Positions 52,407-63,109 of a stretch of DNA of 64,000 bases are shown here, piece by piece (position 1 is the first letter of the stretch; every line of letters starts with the position of its first letter). Made by a program: the position numbers and the translations under genes. This stretch comes from Adineta steineri. Its lineage: Eukaryota; Rotifera; Eurotatoria; Adinetida; Adinetidae. The stretch lies in the NCBI GenBank assembly GCA_905250115.1, contig CAJNOI010000051.1, forward strand, positions 1-64,000, in the 5' to 3' direction. The notes beneath the pieces were generated by a model. The model did no database searches. It saw nothing but the letters and a program-made list of their open reading frames with translations, and was not told where the DNA came from.

Positions 52407-52985
52407 CTATTCAGCACGTTTATACCAACGACGAGCTGTTACATTGCCAGCTTTCATTTCCTATATGAAGAAAAAGGAAAAATTGGAAAAAGACAAAAAA
52501 AAATTAAACTTACGATTTGTTGTTGTCCTTGATCATCGACCCAACGTGTAACAGTAGATTCTTTACCATTTTTATCACGCATTGTATGAACCCATTTATC
52601 ATTCTCAAATCTAATTGTTGACTAAACATAAAAATTAAGAATTCGGAATTTTTATTTTCAGAAATCAAACTAACTTTAATATTTTCACCATCGAGACGAG
52701 TTTCATCGAATTCAGTACCAGGTGTAAATTCATAGGCTGCGGATTTAAGTGATGATTCACTTTTAAGTCCCCATCGATCGCCATTTTGACTAATAATTAA
52801 TTTTGGTTTAACCAATTTAGCTGATTGACGAAGAGCAAAACCAACACCCTATAAAAATTTAATTTATCTTATATTATAACTAAACAATAATAGCTTACAA
52901 TTTCTTTCATATAATCATCGAAACGTTCACCATCAACATATTCCCATGTACCTTGAAGTTTTTCAATACCGCTTGTAGCTGACAT
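52407..52985 (-). CDS. Fatty-acid-binding protein, dispersed copy with usual intron 1
   Basis: Exons 52899-52985, 52675-52848, 52514-52621 and 52407-52460 give 140 residues. It is the same barrel family as the tandem trio (GTWEYVDGERFDDYMK, IGVGFALR, YEFTPGTEFDET, RRWYKRAE), but clearly older by divergence. Its first intron lies between KEI and GVGF, the position used by vertebrate FABPs, and it lacks the WDY/VDG intron. It therefore seems to keep the ancestral gene structure. The ligand is unknown. Confidence 0.92.
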
Positions 52986-53863
52986 TATACTATAACGAAA
53001 AGAAAATCAAAAACAAAACTAGTTTTAGTACTTCTACTTACTAAATTGATGAATATTCGTATTATAGATGATGGATTCGATACAATGAGTGAAGAAATTA
53101 GTATAAAACCGCTCTCTTTATATATCTGATACTTGAGAGATAAACAATAAGTGGAATGGCATTTATTTTTTCTAATATTTTTGGTATTATTCAACATATT
53201 AAAAAAAACAAGATACATGATTGGATAAATTTTGCATACGTATTATCATAATCATTACATAGCATAACAAACAAGTTCTTCTTATCATTAAATTTTTTAG
53301 TTATTTACTGAATTATTTGCATTCATTCGCACAGAAAAATAGGGATACAACAATGATGAAAATCGCCTTTGATGGTATGTGTTGATAGTCATCAGTACTT
53401 AGTTATATTATTTAATTTTTGATAGCAATCAATGCGGGAATAAACTGTCTGCCAAATGTAATTACTTATCATCGTGACAAATCTGATGCTTACATTCTAG
53501 ATATAACTCCTGATGAACCTCTAGATAGGGATTTTGCATCTTAAAAAGTGAATATTTCGAACACTCAACAAACGTCTCTTATACAACGAAATTAACTTCG
53601 AAAAAATATTACAAAGTCAATAATGCACTAGGAAATCATTTCTCTCCAAATCTGTTTAAATATCGGTTCACATTAATTATCGTTGCATTCCTAGTTCAGA
53701 CATTGAATCAATAATGAATAAATTTGTAATATCTCTCTTATATACAATATAAATATAAGATTAATTTTATTTATTAAAAAAAACAGAAGGAACGAAAATA
53801 CATAAACAAATACTACTAAATATATATAATCTTATTTTAAAAAATAAAATAAATACAAAAATA
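52986..53863. other. Intergenic stretch
   Basis: AT-rich, with the FABP promoter and the UBAC1 3' flank. No other signal. Confidence 0.5.
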
Positions 53864-55806
53864 TTAATCACTATCATCATCAAAATCTCCACTAATACTT
53901 CCTGTTGTTCTCGATAAGTTTTCATCTTGTTGGTCACTATCATGTCGATTATTTATTGTTGCTGTTGTTGTCGTTGTTGTTATTGTTGTTGTATTCATAT
54001 TTTCTTTTTCTGCATGATATATTCGACTTATCTGTAGAAGCATATTTCCAATCTCAGGATCACTTAAATAATTTGTTATTGTTGTTGGATTTTCAGCTAT
54101 TTGTAACATAACTAATAATATTTGAAGAAAAAAAGAGAAACGAATTAATAAAATAAAATAAATAAAATTACTAAAGAATGTTTTGGGATTATTTAATGTT
54201 CTTTGTACAATAGAATTTTGCATAATTGATTGAAATATACTTGAATTTGGATCAAGACCTTGTTCAGTTTCAGCATCATTCATATTTTGTTGTTGTTGTT
54301 TATCACTAAGGAGATATTCACACTAGAAAAAATAAATATTAAATTTTTCGAAAAGAATTTTTTTGTATTTTATTCTATACCGCGAGATTTTTATCATTAT
54401 TAAACATTCGTAATGCTGTTACTATATCATCCTGTGCAAAACCAATTTCTTTTAATGATTGAATTGCCTAAATTTATATGTGAAAAATTTTTAAATTATT
54501 TAGATTTTTTTTTACTTTCATATTCGGTTGAAAACGTTGTTGTCGAAATTTTCGAAATGAGATAAATGTACCATTACGTGAAAATAATGGTTTTCTTTCA
54601 CTTTCCTATGTATATATTCATATGTATAAAGGAATTATTTGTATTATTTTTCTACATACGAATTTATTGATAATAGGAGATTCATTTTCCTGATCACTTT
54701 CATTATTATCATCGGTAATATCTGGTCGAGCAAGAATTAAATCCATCGCAGCAGAAAGATCATATCTGAATAATAAAAATATAATTCATACAAATTAAAT
54801 TTTTTGAAAATAAACCTCGTTCGTTTAAGTCCAATTCGTGCTTGTTGTTCAGTAAAGCCTAATTCTACTAATTTACTTATTAGACCACGACGTGTTTCAG
54901 TATCATGATTTGTTGTTGAGATTGTTGTAGGATTAGCCGATTCTTCGGGTGATGTGGATGATCGTAGAAGAAATTCTAATAAAATTTAAAAGATTATTTA
55001 TACAAAACTTGATAGATTATACGTTAGATATTCCAAATGATTTACCTTCAGCTTGTTTAAAGATATTTTCAGCATCTGGATGACACCAAAGTAATTTCTG
55101 TGAGGTTTCTATCAGAGTTATTAATATACGATTCAGATCTGTACGAAACTAAATATTTCGAGTATTAATTATTTCAATTTTTCGATTTTCGAAAAAATTC
55201 TTATACTTCTGTTCGAGCAGCAGAACGATAATCTCGATTGAATGAACGTAAAACTTTTGGTAGATCTTGTGTTCGACTTTCAATTAATAATGCATCAACG
55301 GTATAAGATGTTGTATTCTATGAAAATATGAAAATTTTTTATCTCATAAAGATAAACTGTTTTTTTTAATATACTTGTTCAGCTTTAGAAGATTGTGTCG
55401 TACGTTTTGTAGCTAAGAGATATTCATCTAAGACAAAAATTTGTAGAGATTAATTCATTTTTTTTCTTCTTATTATCAAACCTCCATCTTTAACTTTTTG
55501 TTGTCCTAAAGTTTTCTCTTCATCAACGATTCTTTTTGTTGTAATCGATATTAATTTATAATTCTCAATTTCATCTAACGATAAATTATTTCTAGTTGTT
55601 GCAATTGTACTAAATGATGATCGACGATAATTTAATGAACTTAGATTATTTGTTAAATATTGTCGAATAGCTGAATATTTAACATCAGCAAATGTTGTTT
55701 TTTCTATTGGAAATGATTCTTCAAACATTAAACCATTTTTAAACCATACTTTCATTGTAACACAATGTAAATGATCATTATACATTGAACTTGTTGCTCC
55801 TCGCAT
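53864..55806 (-). CDS. UBAC1: UBA-domain-containing protein 1 (KPC2-like)
   Basis: In vertebrates UBAC1/KPC2 is the non-catalytic partner of the KPC1 (RNF123) ubiquitin ligase, with a ubiquitin-like domain and two UBA domains. Ten exons: 55482-55806, 55375-55427, 55207-55317, 55046-55148, 54816-54975, 54660-54765, 54516-54605, 54381-54467, 54172-54322, 53864-54111, giving 477 residues against about 405 in human. An N-terminal ubiquitin-like region is followed by FRTDLNRILITLIETSQKLL, which matches the family core. The first UBA is in RGLISKLVELGFTEQQARIGL, the second in AIQSLKEIGFAQDDIVTALR, and an STI1-like helix region follows (SIFQSIMQNSIVQ). The Thr-run tail ends in an acidic stretch, DFDDDSD. 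The extra length is low-complexity linker. Confidence 0.88.
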
Positions 55807-56363
55807 ATTCGAGTTTATTTTCTTGTTGGTGTTATTTGTATTTATAAAAAAAAAATGAATCTAGAAAAAAGAAATTTATGTTTTTTTCTTTTCGTTTCTC
55901 ATCTGTTGCATAAAAAAAAACTTTTACACAACGTATACACACACAAAAAAGAATAGGATTTTTTTCTCTCATTTCGGCATATGTATATATCTGTAAGTTG
56001 AGAAAAGAGAGAGAGAAAGAAAGAGAGAGAGAGACAGATAGACAAACACATAGTATACAGACACACACAAGTAGATTTAGTACGACAATTGAAATGCTCG
56101 TTTGTATTTTTTTTTTGTTTTATTTTCGAAATACATATCAGTGTTGTAAGAAACAAACTAGAAGACGCATAAGAACAATGTTTACAAGTTAAACGATAGA
56201 CTCACACAGAATGTACAGAGAAGAAGAAGAAGAAAAAACACTACAGTAATCAATTACATTTGGTGGAGAAGAAAGCGAACACACTATGTAAAAAAACAGA
56301 AGAAGAAGAACAAGAACAAGAACAAGGAGTTTGATTTCTTTTTTATTCTTTATTATTAAAGGA
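55807..56363. other. UBAC1 promoter region with GA/CT tract
   Basis: A GA-rich tract (about 56000-56036, CT-rich on the coding strand) lies about 200 bases upstream of the UBAC1 ATG, and GAA repeats occur near 56221 and 56301. No coding signal. Confidence 0.5.
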
Positions 56364-57452
56364 TTAATTTAGATTAAGATATTGACCATTTTCTTTAAGC
56401 CAATCAACAGCACAGGCTTTCACATGTGCTGTTATTCCTTGACATTTCAGTGATTTTCGACATTGAACATTAGGCTAAAAAAAAGAAATTAAAATTATGT
56501 TAAAATTAAATAAAATCAAAAAAAAAAAGAAAAAAAAAATATTTGCATACACATTCATATTCTCCTTCAGCATTTTTCATTAATAAAGTAACAATTTTAT
56601 TTTTTCCACTCCGTCGTTTTTTTACAACATTTGCAGGTGATGAAAGTTGTTGAGATGATCGATCATGTTGATGAGAATTTGTTTGATGATGTGTTGCATG
56701 GGCACTATGTGTATGTTGTGGTACTACTGGTTGAGGTTGTGGTTGATGATGGTGTGATGGAAGTTTATTTGTCCCACTACCATTTTGTTGAGTATTTAGA
56801 TTATGATGAGTACCTGTTAGATGATGATTTGTAGCTCCAGCAGCAAGTGCAGCAGCAGCAACAGCAGCTGTAGATGCTACTGTAGCTTGTTGTTGAGTTG
56901 TTTGACTAATATAACCACATTGATGTTGTATAAGTGCTGCTTGTGACATTGAAATTTTGCCAACAGTTGCCCATCGTTCTAATAATTCACATAATGTACG
57001 TTGTTTTTCATCAAGTACTTGAGCTGTTGTTGATGATGGTTGTTGTTGAGATGTTGTTAATAATGCACGAATATTTGCTTTAACTATATTTGTTTCTATT
57101 AAAATAAAAAAAAGAATTAAAATAATTTCATGTTTTTTTTCTTCTTTTATTCACCATTAATTAATTGTTCAATTTCATAACGTAATAAATTTTCATGTTC
57201 ATGTATATGATCAATACAAAGTAATAAATGACAATGTGGACCTAAAATTTTTGAAAAATAAATGAAACAATTCAATAATAATTGATAGATCTTACAAGAA
57301 ACATAAAGATTTCTTGAACATGTTAATAAACCATTTTCATTTCTATGTTGACATTTAACTGATATTGTTTGACAGATACCAGAAAAATAGAGTGAAGATG
57401 CTTGATCATCAGCTGCTTGTTGTGTCGCAGCCATATGTGTACCGGCTGCCAT
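56364..57452 (-). CDS. Cys/His-rich protein with low-complexity middle, possibly B-box-like
   Basis: Exons 57296-57452, 57241-57155 (short exon), 56551-57095 and 56364-56474 give 299 residues. The N-terminal 75 residues have spaced Cys and His (KCQHRNENGLLTC, VSCPHCHLLLCIDHIHEH) resembling a B-box-type zinc site, followed by a helix. The middle (about 125-245) is Gln/His/Ala/Thr-rich low complexity. The end has a basic KKRRSGKNK and a second Cys set (QCRKSLKCQGITAHVKAC). It could be a nuclear or RNA-related regulator. I do not recognise an orthologue. A second in-frame ATG at 57434-57436 is an alternative start. Confidence 0.65.
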
Positions 57453-58576
57453 TTATTTTCTCAATCCAAAAGAGTATATTTCTTTCGTGTAAAAGAACCA
57501 GTAAGTTTTCTCTGACTAATAATTAATTATATAGATACATAGACAAAATAAAATTTTGTTTGAAAGAACAAAAAAAAAGAAATGCGATTATAATTTTGTT
57601 TTGAATTTAATAATATTATTATAATATGAATATCAAGTTAGAAATAAGTTCGAAGAAATAAAAAAGAAAAATTCGAGATTGATGATTATTTGACAAAAGA
57701 TATTTGAGTTGATCCAATTTTAATATCCAGATTTTACATATTAAGTGTTAGGTATCATCGACCATGATGAATTATTTTGACAATCATTATCTCGAGAGGT
57801 TCTTATGCATCTATGCACTTATGGGTTACTAGCGACATCGTTCGATAGAATGTATATACTCGATCGAATAGAATAAGATAATTAATGCGAACGGTCAAAA
57901 TAAGACTTTAATTTGATTTTTTTTTAAAATAATGTTTATTGAATTAGGTAGAAAGAATATCACCTGATATTATATAAAATAATGTTATCTTTTATCAGCA
58001 GTTTCTTTTATTAATATCTACTGCAGATAAGTGAGAGAGTTATAACACGAACAAAAAAAAAAAAAAGGTGAAACTTATGATTTTAACTGAAGATGATATT
58101 CATGAAGGATATAAAGTTTTGGAAAGATTAAAACAGACTATTACTTCTAAATGAATATGCAATTTAGTTGGTTTATATTTTCATGTATTTATTAAAATAT
58201 TAAAAATCAAGTCTATTTCACTTATGTCGAAGTTTAATTTGAACATTTCATTGAGAAAGCTCTTCAAAAAAAAGAATGCTGAAAGACTTTAAATTAATAA
58301 ATCAACTTGTAATGATATAAACTCTATAATTCTATTTTATTTCCTCACGTCCATGAAAAAGTTTTAAAAATAATAATGCGGGTTTTCCAAACCGTGAAAG
58401 TGAGACCATTTCTGAGAGAAGCATAAGATATCTCACTTTCGTGGTCTGAAGGGTATGGGTATGAGATGAAAATAAGGCCCGCACACTCATTATTCTAATT
58501 TTCTATTTTTATTTCTTCAGACATTCTTTATGTATTATTATAAAACTTACATTCCATAGTAATAAAATAGACAACA
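57453..58576. other. Divergent intergenic stretch with foldback
   Basis: AT-rich, with the foldback at 58372-58494 near the next gene. I see nothing else. Confidence 0.5.
58372..58494. repeat. Nested inverted repeat upstream of a membrane-protein gene
   Basis: Inner arms at 58386-58405 and 58431-58450 pair at about 15 of 20 positions, sharing GAAAGTGAGA. Outer ends also mirror: AATAATGCGGG on the left against the inverse of CCCGCACACTCATTATT on the right. The element-like unit ends about 80 bases before the ATG at 58577. Confidence 0.5.
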
Positions 58577-59028
58577 ATGAAGACTCTTCTATTTATTCTC
58601 TTCGTCATCACTGTATCTTTTGTTAATTATTCAATTGAACAAAACACAGATGGAAATGAAATTACAACACAAGAAACTGAAATGCCTATTTCTACTACAA
58701 CACGTACATAAATAGATTATTTTTCTTTTTTAAATAAAATAATTTTTAATTTATTTTATTATTATTATCATTATTTTCTATATCTTTAGCTTGGTGGACG
58801 CGTACATTTCCAGTAATTCCTCACCGTACAGTACCAGAACGCCCACGACCACCACCAGCGACTACTACAAATCCGAATCGTGTTTCGACCGGTGTTTCTA
58901 TTGCTGTTCCACTCGTTTTATTCATTTTAACATTATCAATTGGTTTTGGTTTAATTATTTATTCTGTAAAAAGAGGTCATCAGGGCATGTCTTGGCTTAC
59001 ACCTACCAATGATCCCGTAGCTCCTTAA
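58577..59028 (+). CDS. Small single-pass membrane protein
   Basis: Exons 58577-58703 and 58790-59028 give 121 residues. Features: a signal peptide (MKTLLFILFVITVSFVN), a short Thr-rich ectodomain with acidic residues, a Pro/Arg/Thr-rich stalk (PERPRPPPATTTNP), one membrane helix (about residues 82-104, VPLVLFILTLSIGFGLIIY) and a short cytosolic tail ending DPVAP. The layout is that of a type I, mucin-like surface protein. The family is not recognised. The longest open frame over the second exon is in another phase and is a shadow. Confidence 0.7.
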
Positions 59029-59420
59029 AACAATAAACTACACATACATATATATATATATTGTATTTATGAAACGGGTTATTCTATCATATTTATTTGA
59101 ATGTGTGCTTCTAAATACTTATATGTGCTTTTGTTTTTTTTCATTCCAGATTAATTTGTTAGAAAAAAAAAGAATACACACAAGTAAATATTATTGATGT
59201 TATATTATGGTTATGATTGTTGAGCACGCATGTATATGAAAGGTTAAAAAAAAAGGGAATTAGACAAAGAAAAAAAAAGAGAAAAAGAAGAAGAAGAAGA
59301 AGAATATGAGATTTTCATGTAATATCCGATCATCGATCGTTTTCATGTCACCAGTACTGAATAGATACAAATGAAAGTAGTTTTGTTAATATGAAAAAAA
59401 AAAGAAAAATGAATTCTATT
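59029..59420. other. Convergent intergenic stretch
   Basis: 3' flanks of the membrane-protein gene and the following minus-strand gene, with an AAG run near 59287-59302. Nothing else. Confidence 0.5.
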
Positions 59421-60055
59421 TTATTTGAAAAGACGAGCACGTAATTGTTTAATACCATCTAATTTACGTTTCATATTATTTAATTCATAACGATTTTTTA
59501 ACTAAAAATAAGCAAAAAATAATTCAGAATTTGAAAGAATAATTACTTACGGCTTCAGCTTCCATTTGATAAAAACGTGGCGCAACACCATCTGAACTAA
59601 GAAGAAATTCACGATTTATGTCACTTCGTTCACGAATATCCCAAATTTTATCGGCACATTCATCATTCGTTTTTAAAAGTTCTCTAGAAGAAAAATAAAT
59701 AACTACTTTTTTTTCTATAGTAAAAAAAGTTATAGTTTACTTTGCAGTTTCAGCTTGATCCTCACATCGCCATGTTGATGGTTTATGATCAACTTTTTTA
59801 CCTATTGAATTATAAGTTGAACCAACTTCGTTAACATGATTCTTTTCAAGCCATGCATACTAAACAAGAATAAAAAAAATTATAGATAGAAATTTATATT
59901 TGATCTACTTTATTTTGATAACGATCACGAAATTCAGCACGGTCACTACCATGAAATGGTGCTAAACCAATATCCAACGAACGTAATGGAGATGAATAAT
60001 TTGAGTGACGATTTGTTGCTGAAGATGAATAATGTGAATCATAAGATGAACGCAT
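59421..60055 (-). CDS. Small charged protein, family unknown
   Basis: Exons 59909-60055, 59741-59859, 59551-59683 and 59421-59501 give 159 residues with every junction in phase. The N-terminus is Ser/Tyr-rich (SYDSHYSSSATNRHSNYSS). The remainder is highly charged and helical (DRAEFRDRYQNKYAWLEK, YELNNMKRKLDGIKQL). No signal peptide or membrane segment. It may be a small cytoskeletal or ciliary protein, but this is a guess from composition. Confidence 0.68.
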
Positions 60056-62329
60056 CTTTTATTTGTTAAGCTTGTGTATAAAGATATCTAAAGAAATTAT
60101 ATAGAGAATATCGTTTAAGTAGAGATACGTAATAGAATCCAAAAAAGAAAGAATAACAATGACACAAAGTTATAGAACATAATTGATTGATTGAGCGACA
60201 ACAGCCGCTCCAGTATTATTACACATCTACTTAGAAATATTGATCTATTTTATATAAAGAGAATATTAGTAGCAAAATAATTTATACAGATATATATATT
60301 TTAAAAAGAAGAATTCTTTTTTATTTTCTAATAATAAGAAAAGAAATTTTTATTTTTTAATATCTAATCGACCTTCACTTACATTCGATGGTTATTTTGA
60401 AGATATCGTTTTTTATTCTCCCTCCTTCTTGTTGGATATCAGCAACACAAGCACGAAGTTATCGAACGAAGGATGTTGTGGTGTTTTGGGGAATTCTAGT
60501 TCTTTCTTTTTTTTTCTTTCTCTCTTTCCTTTTTAGTTCTTAATACCATAACCTAACAAAAAAAGAGAGACAAAAATCGATTATTCTAAAGATCATATAC
60601 AGAAAGATATATAGAAAAAAAAAAGTTGCCGTAATACTCTCTATGATCTTTTCCGTTATGTATATTGAGAATAACAAAAAGAAAAACCTCAACAACGAAT
60701 AGAAGAAGAATATTCTATGTATATCTAGAATGTATTTCTAGTCCCAAAAAATAAGACGACGATTTTCCTTTTCTCTTTCTCTTTTCTTGCTTCGTTGCTG
60801 TAATATCCCATCGATGATGATTAGGGAACCGCTTGTTATATATGCTCGCCTCATGGCCAGATAAATGACGAGTCAATAACAATAACAGTGGCAAAAAGAA
60901 GAGAAAAAAAAGGCACTGATGGTACATGTTCGTTATACGCATATAGAGATATACATGGTATTGAATACTAATAAATTTTCTTAGAATATAAAATAAATTG
61001 AAAAATATTCAACACGCATGATATATAGGATTTATTTTATTTTACAATGTAATATTAGTTTTTTTACAATAAAATACATGATAAATATAATGTTGAGATA
61101 TTCGATCTGTTTCTTGCTGCCTGCTGATGTTAGCCGGATGTCATCAAGGTCTTTTCTTTTATCTTGCCAATAAGTGGGAGTATCAATGAGAGCGTAGGTT
61201 GGTATCTCTATGTACAAACTCAAGTAATCAATCTATAAACGCATATACTTCGATAGACAGAATTCCAACTGTGTTACAACGTGATGTTATTCTTATTATC
61301 ATTATGAAGAAATTATTGTTCTGTTGCATAATGACATTTACTATAGCGTTTTTTTCAAGTACTTGAATATTTCTTTTTATCAATCAATATAATATAATAA
61401 TACAAATTATCTAAAGATTATTTCTTTCTCTCTATCTTGTTCAATACTTCTTATATGATTTAAGAAAGATGGTCTGTTCTTTTGCCTTGATAAATAATGA
61501 ACTAATTCGAGGTTAAATAGAATAAACAATTTCTAAAAATGTAATAAGTATTTCCTTATCACATTGTACAATATATCTGTTAACTGAAACGACTTGAACA
61601 AATCATTTAAATATCAAATATCAATCATATACATTACAGATATATTTATAGGAATAAAAATTTTTTTTCGGGATATTCTTTGTTATTTGATTCTCCATTC
61701 CTTCCTATAAAGTGTTCATTATTAATATATATCTTCAAAGTCATTGCTTGCATCTCTATATCTAAGGTCAATAGAAAATAATCAAAAGAAACCTTTTGCT
61801 GATATACATATTTCCCCATAACATCAAACTATGTATGTATCATTTTCTTTTATTATTAACTAATACATTCCAAACAAAGTTATATATTATCGAAATTTGT
61901 TAAATTAATCTAACATAGGATTATTTATAATTTCGAGAAATTTAATGTTTTGTTGGCAACGATAAGAACTATCCCTCCGCTGATAAAAATCAAAAAGTCA
62001 TTGTTCAGAAATACATTGGGTACATCAGTATAACCTAGTTATCTTAGTAATAAAGATATTCCTATTATTTTGCCTTGAAATTCCCTTGAGAAATTAACAT
62101 TGACATTTTATGTATCAAAAAACAAATCTCTGAAATTGCACGAAATTTATTTTTCTATCACCATTTAAAAAAAAATCTTATGTTGTAAGTCGATACATAT
62201 AAGAAAAAACGTTTTCATTTGGTAAAGATCAGCATGATTAGTCTATAATTTGAAGTATATATAAATAAGTAGTTCACGATACAACATAAATCATAATATA
62301 ATTGTTAAATGCGTCATTATTGTTTTTGA
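60056..62329. other. Long gene-poor stretch
   Basis: About 2.3 kb without a supported gene. Short minus-strand frames at 60715-60942 and 61032-61223 lack family resemblance, and the second has no ATG. CT-rich sequence near 60500-60535 may belong to the promoter of the minus-strand gene at 59421-60055. Confidence 0.5.
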
Positions 62330-62995
62330 TTAAACTTGATTTTTAAGTAATTCAGGAAATTTCTCCATAAATTTATCAACTTTTTTCTTAACAACTCTTG
62401 AACAATAACCTTGATTTGGATTATTATGAAAATAATTTTGATGATAATCTTCAGCTGAATAAAATGGATTATTTTCAATTGGTAAAATCTCTGTAACAAT
62501 TGGATCTTTATAAACATTTTCATCAGTTAAATGTGCTTTAAACATTTCAGCTTCTTTTTGTTGTACTGAATCATGATAAAATATAACAGAACGATATTGT
62601 GTACCAACATCTTCATCACCTTGTCTAGAAATAGAAAAATTAATTAATAATAGATTTCGATTATTTTTGATATTTAACTTACTGATCTTTTGTTGTTGGA
62701 TCATGAATATGAAAAAAAACATTTAATAATTGTTTATAAGCAATCGTTTGCGGATCAAATGTTATCTGAACAACTTCAGCATGATTTGTACTTCCTGTCT
62801 TTACTTCCTCATATGTAGGTGTTTCTTTGTGTCCACCAGCATAACCAGACACAACTTTTTCTACACCTAGAATTGTAATCATATAGCTAAGTATATTAAT
62901 ATTTATTTTTCTTTACCTTTAAGACGTTGAAAAACAGCTTCAACACACCAAAAACATCCTCCACCTAACGTAGCAATATTTTTTGAATTTGACAT
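62330..62995 (-). CDS. MSRA: Peptide methionine sulfoxide reductase A
   Basis: MsrA reduces methionine-S-sulfoxide in proteins. Exons 62917-62995, 62683-62866 and 62330-62624 give 185 residues. The catalytic motif GGGCFWC is at residues 11-17, followed by [20 protein letters not shown], the [12 protein letters not shown] and FFHIHDPTT blocks, [12 protein letters not shown] and [10 protein letters not shown] Cys in the C-terminal part ([11 protein letters not shown]) may resolve the disulfide. No organelle targeting signal is visible, so it is likely cytosolic. The ATG is 4 bases after a splice acceptor and 115 bases from the upstream ADAR stop. Confidence 0.96.
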
Positions 62996-62999
62996 TTAT

Positions 63000-63001
63000 C
63001 T
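63000..63001 (-). promoter_or_regulatory. Splice acceptor 4 bases before the MsrA ATG
   Basis: On the minus strand AATTTATTTTCAG is followed by ATAA and the ATG. The upstream same-strand gene ends about 110 bases before. It is a candidate trans-splice acceptor. Confidence 0.5.
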
Positions 63002-63070
63002 GAAAATAAATTAATAACATTATATTGTGGTTCTACATATTAAAAATGAATAAATAACAAAATCTACTCT

Positions 63071-63091
63071 CCCCCCCCCCCAAAAAAAAAA
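63071..63091. repeat. Homopolymer pair, 11 C followed by 10 A
   Basis: A C run followed directly by an A run lies between the ADAR stop and the MsrA gene. Such a C run is unusual in this AT-rich sequence, and its exact length may be a sequencing artefact. Confidence 0.6.
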
Positions 63092-63109
63092 CAAATAAAT
63101 TTTGTTTAT

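Noticed and set aside
58791..59012. Plus-strand 73-codon frame over the membrane-protein exon
   Set aside because: It is in the wrong phase relative to the signal-peptide exon. The true frame gives a membrane helix and a sensible stop.
60715..60942. Minus-strand frame with a signal-peptide-like N-terminus
   Set aside because: The hydrophobic stretch comes from AT-rich pyrimidine sequence; there is no supporting exon, family or promoter.
61032..61223. Minus-strand frame with coding-like composition
   Set aside because: It has no ATG, no clear splice sites and no recognisable family; it could be a lost exon but is not supported.
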